This document shows, piece after piece, positions 35,485-42,333 of a stretch of DNA of 64,000 nucleotides. The notes beneath the pieces were generated by a model, which saw nothing but the letters and a program-made list of their open reading frames with translations, did no database searches and was not told the DNA's origin. The stretch is from contig JAIEOV010000105.1 in assembly GCA_019750135.1 (NCBI GenBank), forward strand, positions 42,875 to 106,874. Reading direction: 5' to 3'. Made by a program: the position numbers and the translations under genes. Position 1 is the stretch's first letter. The number at the start of each line of letters is the position of its first letter. Source of the stretch: Reyranella sp. (GTDB lineage: Bacteria; Pseudomonadota; Alphaproteobacteria; Reyranellales; Reyranellaceae).

Positions 35485-35883
35485 CTACGGCAATACGGGC
35501 CGATGGTCCTTCCCGAACGAGAGACCCCGTCCGAGCGACCAGTCCGTCGGCGCGTTCTCCACGAGCGCGATCATGATGTCATCGCTGGAGAACCCTGCAT
35601 CGATGGCGCGTGCAGCAATGGTCTGAAAGAGCCGCGACTTCTGCTCGGTCGTGCGCCCCTCGAGAAACAGGATCTCGACGACACATGCCTCCGCGCTGCG
35701 ACGAAAGTTCGGGAACGTCGGATCGAGAATCATCGACCCCGACGGATAGCTCGAGACGAGTTGGAAACGGTTCTTGTCGGGGACGTCGCATGTCGTCACC
35801 AGCCCGTGGTGCACGGCGTCAGCAAGGGCGCTCACCTTGGCGGGCAAAAGGAGTGACGGCACGGAGATGCGGGCAAGCGGCAT
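35485..35883 (-). CDS. Tautomerase (4-oxalocrotonate tautomerase superfamily)
   Basis: The 132-residue protein starts M-P-L-A-R-I-S, with Pro2 becoming the catalytic N-terminal base after Met removal. RFQLVSSYPSGSMILDP, RRSAEACVVEILFLEGRT, SRLFQTIAARAIDAG, and DIMIALVENAPTDWSLGRG match single-chain tautomerases (MSAD/cis-CaaD-like length). Such enzymes tautomerise 2-oxo acid enols or hydrate halogenated acrylates. It is divergent from the LysR gene at 35979 and precedes LysR 34552-35472 on its own strand. The start CAT at 35881-35883 is fixed by the need for Pro2. Confidence 0.88.
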   Translation of the reverse strand: MPLARISVPSLLLPAKVSALADAVHHGLVTTCDVPDKNRFQLVSSYPSGSMILDPTFPNFRRSAEACVVEILFLEGRTTEQKSRLFQTIAARAIDAGFSSDDIMIALVENAPTDWSLGRGLSFGKDHRPVLP

Positions 35884-35929
35884 GAAGGATGTCTCCCAAA
35901 ATCCCCCTGGCGGCGGGGCATGGGCAGGT

Positions 35930-35960
35930 TTTATTGTAGCGGTTGAGGCAAATAAACCGC
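35930..35960. promoter_or_regulatory. Two interleaved inverted repeats in a LysR divergent promoter
   Basis: TTTATT (35930-35935) and AATAAA (35951-35956), spaced by 15 bases, are interleaved with GCGGTT (35939-35944) and AACCGC (35955-35960), spaced by 10. They lie 19-49 bases before the GTG of the LysR gene and 47-77 bases before the tautomerase start. LysR proteins bind T-N11-A-like dyads in such divergent gaps and activate the neighbour; the LysR at 35979 is the natural candidate. Confidence 0.5.
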
Positions 35961-35978
35961 CTGATTTGAGGGACAATC

Positions 35979-36881
35979 GTGCCGATTCGTCAGGAATTGG
36001 GAACAGATATCTCGGACATCGGATGTTTCGTGCGGACGGTCGATCTCGGGTCGTTCGCGGCGGTCGGAATCGAGATCGGCCTGACTCCTTCGGGCGTGTC
36101 TCGTATCGTCAGCCGGCTGGAGGACCGGCTCGGCGTAAAGCTGATCCATCGCACGACGAGGCGACTGGCGCTGACGCCCGAGGGCGAAACATTTCTGGCG
36201 CACGCAAGAGGCATCCTGAGTGCCGTCGAGGTGGCCCAGGCCGCCGTTGCCTCCACTCACGGCCGTGCCCGCGGTCACGTGCGGCTCAACAGCGGAACGG
36301 CATTTGCCAAGCACAGGCTGGCCAGGCTGCTGCCGGATTTCATCGCTCAGTATCCGGACATCACGATCGACTTGTCGGTCAGCGACCAGCGCATCGATCC
36401 GATTTCCGAAAGGGTCGACGTGACGATCCGGGTCGGCCCGCTTGCCGACAGCGAGCTCATCGCCGTGCGGCTCGGCGAGGTTCGGCGCGTTATCGCAGCC
36501 AGTCCCCGCTATCTCGCGCTGCATGGAACGCCCCGCAAGCCGGCCGATCTCCTTCGGCACAATTGCCTGCTGCTCAGCGGCTTCTCTCGTCTGTCGCAGT
36601 GGCCGCTGTTCGAGAACGGCAAGCGGGTCCTGATTGCCGCCAAGGGGAACGTCACATCCGATAGTGCCGAATTGCTGCTCGACCTTGCGCTGGCTGGGAT
36701 AGGCATCCTGCGGCTGGGAGACTTTCTCGGCGAGGCCGCCTTGGCGCAGGGACAATTGATTCCGCTCCTGGCCGACTGCCACGATGACGATCCGCAGCCG
36801 ATAACGGCATTGTTGCTGCCCGACCGGCAATCGATCCCGCGGGTAAGGGCCCTTGTCGATTTCCTCAAGGCGCGGCTTTGA
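35979..36881 (+). CDS. LysR-family regulator (DhcR/aaeR-like group)
   Basis: The 300-residue protein has the LysR helix-turn-helix (ISDIGCFVRTVDLGSF, IGLTPSGVSRIVSRLEDRLGVKLIHRTTRRLALTPEGETFLAHA) and a type 2 periplasmic-binding effector domain (VRLNSGTAFAKHRLARLLPDF, ERVDVTIRVG, TPRKPADLLRHNCL). It differs from the two GcvA-like LysR proteins in this island. The start is GTG 35979 after TTGAGGGACAATC. It is divergent from the tautomerase gene with 95 bases between. Its last 17 bases overlap the 3' end of the convergent LysR gene 36865-37788. Confidence 0.92.
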   Translation: MPIRQELGTDISDIGCFVRTVDLGSFAAVGIEIGLTPSGVSRIVSRLEDRLGVKLIHRTTRRLALTPEGETFLAHARGILSAVEVAQAAVASTHGRARGHVRLNSGTAFAKHRLARLLPDFIAQYPDITIDLSVSDQRIDPISERVDVTIRVGPLADSELIAVRLGEVRRVIAASPRYLALHGTPRKPADLLRHNCLLLSGFSRLSQWPLFENGKRVLIAAKGNVTSDSAELLLDLALAGIGILRLGDFLGEAALAQGQLIPLLADCHDDDPQPITALLLPDRQSIPRVRALVDFLKARL

Positions 36882-37788
36882 CCTCCGGCCACTCAGCCGG
36901 GACGATTTGAGCAGCCGCCTCATCCCTCAACCATGCTGAGAAACGTGCCGACTTTCGATCAGCTGGTCGCGAGCCGCGCAGGATGTACCGATAGCCTGTC
37001 TCCCTGAACCCAAAGGGGGCGACAAGACGACCTCCAGCGACCTCGTCGGCCACGAGATGCCACGGCACGACGCATGCTCCAAGCCCGCTGAGCGCCGCTC
37101 CGATTGTGAAATAGTAGTGCTCGAATTGGGCGGCAGGCTTGATCTTCGCGTCCACTGCCGACGCCCCGACCAACGCATCCCAGGTTGCCCAGGCGTTGGG
37201 CCTGGTCCGCGTTGCCAACCGCGGGATTGATGAAAGGCCGCTGGTTCGAAGCTGCTTCGCTGAAGGCATCAGCGCCGGCACCAGCACGACACCGATCTGT
37301 TCTCTAAACAACAGGGAGTCGCGTGCGCGGAGAGCCTCCTCGCCGTCGATCACTGTGATGACAAGATCGAAGCGCCCGCGCTCAGGGTCGATGTGTTCTT
37401 TGTCGGTGCTGAGGCGCACGTCAATGCCTGGGTGGATCTGCGTGAACCGATGCAGGCGAGGGATCAGCCAGCGCATCGCGAGCGTGCTCAGACACGCAAC
37501 CTGGAGAACGCCCTCTTCCTCGGCAAGAACAGCTCGAACGGCGTTATCGATCTGGTCGAGCGCTGCGGTCAGGACCGGAGCAAGTGATTGGCCCGTAGGC
37601 GTCAGTTCCGGCTTGCTTCTTGGACCACCGAACAAGTCGACGCCGAGGACGGCTTCCAGCTGGCGCACCTGTCGGCTGACAGCGCCGTGAGTGACGCCGA
37701 GTTCTTCGGCAGCGACCGTTAGACGGCCAAGCCGGGCAGCGGCCTCGAACGCGCGCAACGCGTTGAGCGGTACGTTCTTGCGTCTCAT
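36865..37788 (-). CDS. LysR-family regulator, GcvA-like
   Basis: The 307-residue protein has the GcvA-type N terminus (VPLNALRAFEAAARLGRLTVAAEELGVTHGAVSRQVRQLEAVLGVDLF), a linker helix and the effector domain (LQVACLSTLAMRWLIPRLHRF). ATG 37788 is preferred over the GTG at 37803, since the latter lies within the 15-base palindrome that touches the ATG. It is divergent from the broken tautomerase gene at 37898, and this arrangement mirrors the LysR at 35979 with the intact tautomerase. The A+T-rich gap 37795-37850 suits a promoter. Confidence 0.9.
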   Translation of the reverse strand: MRRKNVPLNALRAFEAAARLGRLTVAAEELGVTHGAVSRQVRQLEAVLGVDLFGGPRSKPELTPTGQSLAPVLTAALDQIDNAVRAVLAEEEGVLQVACLSTLAMRWLIPRLHRFTQIHPGIDVRLSTDKEHIDPERGRFDLVITVIDGEEALRARDSLLFREQIGVVLVPALMPSAKQLRTSGLSSIPRLATRTRPNAWATWDALVGASAVDAKIKPAAQFEHYYFTIGAALSGLGACVVPWHLVADEVAGGRLVAPFGFRETGYRYILRGSRPADRKSARFSAWLRDEAAAQIVPAEWPEVKAAP

Positions 37789-37803
37789 GTGAGTATTACT
37801 CAC
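37789..37803. promoter_or_regulatory. 15-base palindrome GTGAGTA-T-TACTCAC abutting the lysR start codon
   Basis: The 7-base arms match perfectly around one T. The element touches the ATG at 37788 of the GcvA-like LysR gene, so a bound protein would block its transcription or translation start. An autorepressor site for that LysR protein or a site for another regulator is possible. It lies 94 bases from the start of the divergent tautomerase gene. Confidence 0.55.
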
Positions 37804-37897
37804 AAAGATGAGGATGATTAGTCAATAAGAAAGGAGGAACAACTCGGAGTACGCTTACTTTTCGCACAAAGAGCACGCGATCCAGGAGCCCTCACTC

Positions 37898-38305
37898 ATG
37901 CCATTCGTAAGAACCGCCGTCCCGCAGGGAACAGACGCGTCCCGGAAGCAGCTGATCGTCGAAGCCATCCACCATGCCCTGATTCAAGCGATCGGCATGC
38001 CCGAAGACGAGCTGTTCAATCTGGTGAGCGAGTACAACGCCAGCGACTTCCTGTAGTCGCGCACGTTCAATGGCGTTGCCCGCTCCGATCACCTGGTCGT
38101 CGTCGAGCTCACGATGAGGCGCGGCCGAAGCGATGCGATGAAGAAGGCGCTCTACGCAGAGATCGCAGGCAACCTGGAGAAGGGCGCCGGTATCTCGCCG
38201 AAGGACGTGTTCATCTTCACGCACGAGAACGACTATTCGGATTGGTCGGTCGGCAATGGGCAGTTCGCCATGGTCCTCGCGCAGCAGCGCGGCAGTGATC
38301 TCTAA
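37898..38305 (+). pseudogene. Tautomerase-family gene interrupted by an in-frame TAG (copy 2)
   Basis: Translation of 37898-38305 gives MPFVRTAVPQGTD (Pro2 as in tautomerases), ELFNLVSEYNASDFL, then TAG at 38054-38056, then SRTFNG and SDHLVVVELTMRRGRSDAMKKALYAE and PKDVFIF up to TAA 38303-38305. Without the TAG the ORF would encode 135 residues, the normal size. The stop falls exactly where the intact neighbour (SMILDPTF) has Leu and many relatives have Tyr. A single base change would create it. ATG 38114 in the same frame could make a 63-residue fragment without Pro2, which is unlikely to be active. Its 3' end overlaps the following LysR gene by 11 bases. Confidence 0.75.
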
Positions 38306-39227
38306 GCCGAGCCGGGTTCATCGACGGCTGCCTCCGCTCAACGCGGTCCGTGCCTTCGAGGCAGCGGCGCGCTTGGGAGGCTTCAACGCCGCGGGGGCGG
38401 AACTCAACGTTTCCGCCAATGCCGTGGGGCGGCTGGTCAAGGTTCTCGAGGACCGGCTCGGAGTCGCGTTGTTCCGACGGCTGCCGCGGGGCGTCGCGCT
38501 GACCGAAGCCGGTGGCCGCTACCTCGGGCGCGTCAGCACACTGCTCGACCAGCTCGCGGAAGCGACGGCCGATCTGCAGCGTCTCGAAATCTCGCGAGTC
38601 TTGACGGTCAGCGCGGCGCCGTCGCTCATCTCGCGCTGGTTGATTCCCCGGCTCTGCCGCTTCACTCGGCACCATCCCGACGTCGAAGTGCGCATCCAGG
38701 TGTCGCCGACGTTCACCGACTTCGCTCGCGAAGAAGTCGACGTCGCCATTCGCCAAGGCGCGGGATCATACGAGGGAATGCGCAGTGACCTGCTGATGCG
38801 CGTGAGCTTCTGGCCGGTCTGCAGTCCGGCCCTGCTCTCGCGTGGGCCGCGGCTACGCGAGCCGGCCGATCTCGCGCGGCACGTCCTGCTGCACGACGAG
38901 CCGGACCATCGTGTGCCCAACCAGCTCGACTGGGCGGGGTGGCTCGCGGCGATAGGCCAGCATGACATCGACACGCGGCGCAGCTTGCGGTTCTCGCACT
39001 CGCATATGACCCTGGACGCCGCCGCCGCCGGCCAGGGCGTCGCCCTCGCCAACTCGGCGTTTCTCGCCGACGACCTGGCGGCGGGTCGTCTCGTCAAACC
39101 GTTCGGCGACCTGGCGGTGCCAGGCCCCTACGCCTTTTTCATTGTTTGCCCCGAGGCGACCGCGGACCGCGAGAAGGTGGCGATGTTCCGCGAGTGGGCG
39201 ATTGCCGAAGCCACGCACGACAGCTGA
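38295..39227 (+). CDS. LysR-family regulator, GcvA-like (copy 2 of a duplicated module)
   Basis: The 310-residue protein is a close paralogue of the LysR at 34552-35472: the DNA-binding part (LNAVRAFEAAARLGGFNAAG, SANAVGRLVKVLED, FRRLPRGVALTEAG) and the end (LVKPFGDLAVPGPYAFF, PEATADREKVAMFREWA) are nearly the same. The GTG at 38295 fits best because homology begins with VHRR a few residues later; ATG 38256 is an alternative but would overlap the tautomerase reading frame by 50 bases. The intact LysR behind a broken tautomerase suggests that the regulator, or its other targets, are still used. Confidence 0.88.
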   Translation: MISKPSRVHRRLPPLNAVRAFEAAARLGGFNAAGAELNVSANAVGRLVKVLEDRLGVALFRRLPRGVALTEAGGRYLGRVSTLLDQLAEATADLQRLEISRVLTVSAAPSLISRWLIPRLCRFTRHHPDVEVRIQVSPTFTDFAREEVDVAIRQGAGSYEGMRSDLLMRVSFWPVCSPALLSRGPRLREPADLARHVLLHDEPDHRVPNQLDWAGWLAAIGQHDIDTRRSLRFSHSHMTLDAAAAGQGVALANSAFLADDLAAGRLVKPFGDLAVPGPYAFFIVCPEATADREKVAMFREWAIAEATHDS

Positions 39228-39376
39228 CCCGTCGCACTGGACGATCTGTACCGACTCGAAATTGGTGAGCCTCAGACCCAGCAATCTGGATTTGTGGCCC
39301 GTTCCCACCCGGATTATCCGATGCCGCGCGGATGGGCCCACCTCGCGCGCCGTCGAAGGACGGTTGAGGACGCAGC

Positions 39377-39742
39377 ATGACAGTCGCAGACATTACCCTT
39401 GCCGTGTTCACTCTCTTCAACAGTCTTCGTTTCCTGGCCTACGTTCCGCAGATTGCCAAGGCGATCAAGGACCAGAGCGGCGCCGAAGCCATTTCGTTCG
39501 GGACATGGGCGCTGTTTCTCGTCTCGCACCTGTCGGCAATGGCCTACGCGATCGTCAATCAGGGCGATTGGGCCATGGCAATCCTGTTTCTGAGCAATGC
39601 GGTCGGCTGCGGCGTCATCATCGTGATTGCAGGTTGGAAGCGGTCCCGGCATCGCCGGCTCCGGCTTCGGCTCCAGCCCGCGGCCGCAACTTCCGGCGCC
39701 GCCGACTTTTCGGACTATCGCATCACAACAAGGAAAAGGTGA
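39377..39742 (+). CDS. Small PQ-loop membrane protein (SemiSWEET-like)
   Basis: The 121-residue protein has three hydrophobic helices (about 5-22, 42-60 and 66-86) and the motif LAYVPQIAKAIKD, the PQ-loop of SWEET/SemiSWEET and related transporters, between helices 1 and 2. SemiSWEETs are about 90 residues and act as dimers; the first 90 residues fit that plan. The 35-residue tail (KRSRHRRLRLRL...) is strongly basic and extends into the membrane-adjacent cytosol. The cupin gene begins 4 bases after its stop, so they are cotranscribed. Confidence 0.75.
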   Translation: MTVADITLAVFTLFNSLRFLAYVPQIAKAIKDQSGAEAISFGTWALFLVSHLSAMAYAIVNQGDWAMAILFLSNAVGCGVIIVIAGWKRSRHRRLRLRLQPAAATSGAADFSDYRITTRKR

Positions 39743-39746
39743 CTCC

Positions 39747-40226
39747 ATGCCCATGTCGGCCGCGGCAAATCTGAAGCTTGCTTTCATCGCGATGGCTGTG
39801 ATGGTCATCGGCATAGCGATGGCGCAGACCGCTGCTCCTTCTGTCATGGCCCTGACACCAGCCGAGATGAAATGGCAATCGCAGGGCGGCCTCGCGAGGC
39901 CGGGCATGGAGCAAGTCAATCTGGTCGGCGATCCGGCGAAGCCGGGACGCTACACCCTGCGGCTCAAATTCCCGAAAGGCTTCACGATCGCGCCGCACAC
40001 GCACCCGGACTCGCGCGAGGTCACGATCATCTCGGGGACGTTCGCCACCGGCTACGGCGAGAGGTTCGACGCCGACAAGCTCAAGATCCTGCCGGCCGGC
40101 AGTTTCTACACCGAACCGGCGAACGTTCCGCATTACATCGAGATCAAGGAGGAGGTCGTCCTGCAGGTGAGCGGCACAGGCCCGAGCGGCCGCCTGTTCG
40201 TCGAGCGAGAGGCGGGATCGAAGTAA
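39747..40226 (+). CDS. Exported cupin-fold protein
   Basis: The 159-residue protein has an N-terminal signal (LKLAFIAMAVMVIGIAMA, cleavage about residue 27). The mature part is a cupin barrel with the metal motif PHTHPDSREVTIISGTFATGYG, similar to G-x5-HxH-x3,4-E, and the second motif ANVPHYIEIKEEVVLQVSG. The two His of PHTHP and the third in PHYIE would bind metal. It may be a periplasmic enzyme or a binding protein. AAGGAAAAGG is a good ribosome binding site. It precedes hyuA copy 2 by 37 bases. Confidence 0.8.
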   Translation: MPMSAAANLKLAFIAMAVMVIGIAMAQTAAPSVMALTPAEMKWQSQGGLARPGMEQVNLVGDPAKPGRYTLRLKFPKGFTIAPHTHPDSREVTIISGTFATGYGERFDADKLKILPAGSFYTEPANVPHYIEIKEEVVLQVSGTGPSGRLFVEREAGSK

Positions 40227-40263
40227 TCCTGGCGCACAACGGGGCACCGGCTAACATGGCGTC

Positions 40264-42333
40264 ATGTCACGTTGGCGCGTCGGTGTGGATTCCGGCGGAA
40301 CATTCACCGACATTTGCCTGTTCGACGAGCAGGCGGGGCGGATCGAGACCTGGAAGGTGCCGTCGACTCCCGACGATCCCTCGCGCGGCATCGCCCAGGG
40401 CGTAGAGGAGGGGATGCGCCGCGTCGCACCCGACGCGACGGAGCCCGCCGCACCCATCGTCTATTTCGGCCACGGCACGACGGTAGCGACCAACGCGCTG
40501 ATCCAGCATCGCGGCGTGAAGACCGGGCTGGTGACCACCGACGGCTTCCGCGACCTGCTCGAGATCGGCCGCCAGAAGCGGCCCGACCTCTACGACATCC
40601 AGGCCGACAAGCCGCTCACCTTGGTGCCGCGCGACCTGCGGCTGGAGGTGCCCGAGCGTCTGCGCCACACCGGCGAGGTCGACGTGCCGCTCGACGAGGC
40701 GCGGATGCGCGCCGCCGCCCGCGCTCTGAAGGCCGCCGGCGTGAAGGCAGTGGCCGTGTCCTTCCTCTACGGCTTCGTCCGCCCCGATCACGAGAAGCGC
40801 GCGGTCGAGATCCTGCGCGAGGAGATGCCCGAGGCCTTCATCTCGGCCGGCCACGAGATCGCGCCCGAGTTCCGCGAGTACGAGCGGCTGTCGACGGTGG
40901 TGCTGAACGCCTATCTCGGCCCGGTGATGGAGAACTACATCCGCCGGCTGAGCCCGCGGCTGCAGGCGCTCGGCATGACGGCCACGCCGCATCTCACGCA
41001 GTCCAACGGCGGCGTCATCGGCTTTGCGACGGCGGCCGAGATGCCGGTGCGCACCGTGCTCTCCGGCCCCTCGACCGGCGTCGTCGGCGCCCAGGCGATC
41101 GGCCGGCTCGCAGGCTTCGAGGATCTCATAACCTTCGACATGGGCGGCACCTCGACCGACGTGGCGCTGCTGCAGGGCGGCCGCTGCCGGCTCGCCGCGG
41201 AAGCGACCGTGCACGGCTATCCGATCAAGGCGCCGATGCTCGACATCCATACGGTCGGCGCGGGCGGCGGCTCGATCGCCTACATCGACAGCGGCGGCCT
41301 CTTGAAGGTGGGGCCACGCTCGGCCGGCGCCGATCCTGGCCCCGCCTGCTACGACAAGGGCAATTCGGAGCCCGCGGTCACCGACGCCAACGTCGTGCTG
41401 CAGACCTTGAACCCGCAGCATCTGCTGGGCGGCCGCATGAAGATCCGACGCGACCTCGCCGAGCAGGCGATCGCTCGGCTGGCTGGAACGCTGGGCCTCG
41501 GCGTGCCGCAGACGGCACAGGGCATCCTGTCGGTAGTCACCGCGAACATGGCGCGCGCCATTCGCGTCATCTCCGTGCAGCGCGGCCACGATCCGCGCGA
41601 CTACACGCTGATGGCGTTCGGCGGGGCGGGGCCGCTGCACGCCGCACGGCTTGCCAAGGAGCTCGAGATCGGCCGCGTGCTGGTGCCGGCCAATCCCGGC
41701 ATCCTCTGCGCCATGGGCCTGCTGCTGACCGACCTGCGTGCCGACTTCGCGCTGACGCGCCTGATGCCCGCGACCGAGGCCTCGACGGCCGACGTCGCCG
41801 AAGGATTCGCGGCCCTGGCCGAGCGTGCCGAGCGCTGGTTCGAGCACGAAGGCATCGCGTCCGCCGACCGCCACATCACGCGCACCGTCGACATGCGCTA
41901 CCACGGCCAGAACTACGAGCTGAGCGTCGCGGTACCCGACGGCCCTGTCTCCGACGCGACTTTGCAGGCGCTGGCGGCAGGCTTCGCCGACGTGCATCGC
42001 CAGCGCTACGGCTTCGCTGCCGACGGCGATCCGGTACAGATCGTCACCCTGCGCGTGGAGGCGACGGGCCAGGTGCGCAAGGCCGAGCTCAAGGCGCATC
42101 CCGAGAGCGGACCGGATGCCTCGGGCGCGATCATGCAGCGTCGTCCGGTATGGCTGGCCGAGGCTGGCGACTTCGTCGACACCCCTGTCTACGGACGCGA
42201 AGCGCTGCACCCCGGCAACCGTTTTGCCGGCCCGGCGATCGTCGAACAGATGGACGCCACGACGATCGTACCGCCCGGCTGGACCGCCCGGGTCGACGCC
42301 TATCTCAATCTCGTGCTCGAGGCCGCGGCATGA
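40264..42333 (+). CDS. hyuA: Hydantoinase A / oxoprolinase alpha-like subunit (second pair)
   Basis: The 689-residue protein has WRVGVDSGGTFTDICLFDEQ, FGHGTTVATNALIQHRGVKTGLVTTDGF and, later, TFDMGGTSTDVALLQGG and TVGAGGGSIAYIDSGG, the actin-like ATPase motifs of HyuA. It differs from the first HyuA in many positions, so the two pairs probably have different substrates. The start ATG 40264 has no Shine-Dalgarno sequence; GCTAAC (40250-40255) lies 8 bases before and could be a -10 box of a leaderless transcript. It overlaps hyuB by ATGA. Confidence 0.93.
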   Translation: MSRWRVGVDSGGTFTDICLFDEQAGRIETWKVPSTPDDPSRGIAQGVEEGMRRVAPDATEPAAPIVYFGHGTTVATNALIQHRGVKTGLVTTDGFRDLLEIGRQKRPDLYDIQADKPLTLVPRDLRLEVPERLRHTGEVDVPLDEARMRAAARALKAAGVKAVAVSFLYGFVRPDHEKRAVEILREEMPEAFISAGHEIAPEFREYERLSTVVLNAYLGPVMENYIRRLSPRLQALGMTATPHLTQSNGGVIGFATAAEMPVRTVLSGPSTGVVGAQAIGRLAGFEDLITFDMGGTSTDVALLQGGRCRLAAEATVHGYPIKAPMLDIHTVGAGGGSIAYIDSGGLLKVGPRSAGADPGPACYDKGNSEPAVTDANVVLQTLNPQHLLGGRMKIRRDLAEQAIARLAGTLGLGVPQTAQGILSVVTANMARAIRVISVQRGHDPRDYTLMAFGGAGPLHAARLAKELEIGRVLVPANPGILCAMGLLLTDLRADFALTRLMPATEASTADVAEGFAALAERAERWFEHEGIASADRHITRTVDMRYHGQNYELSVAVPDGPVSDATLQALAAGFADVHRQRYGFAADGDPVQIVTLRVEATGQVRKAELKAHPESGPDASGAIMQRRPVWLAEAGDFVDTPVYGREALHPGNRFAGPAIVEQMDATTIVPPGWTARVDAYLNLVLEAAA

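Noticed and set aside
38054..38056. Pyrrolysine or other programmed recoding at the TAG in the tautomerase
   Set aside because: No downstream insertion structure or pyrrolysine genes are visible, and tautomerases do not need such a residue. A mutation is the simpler reading, though readthrough is listed as possible.
39250..39285. A degenerate copy of the GCTGAGTCT palindrome near GGTGAGCCTCAGACCCAGC
   Set aside because: Only part of the arms match, and it lies at another distance from the paralogous LysR stop; likely chance.
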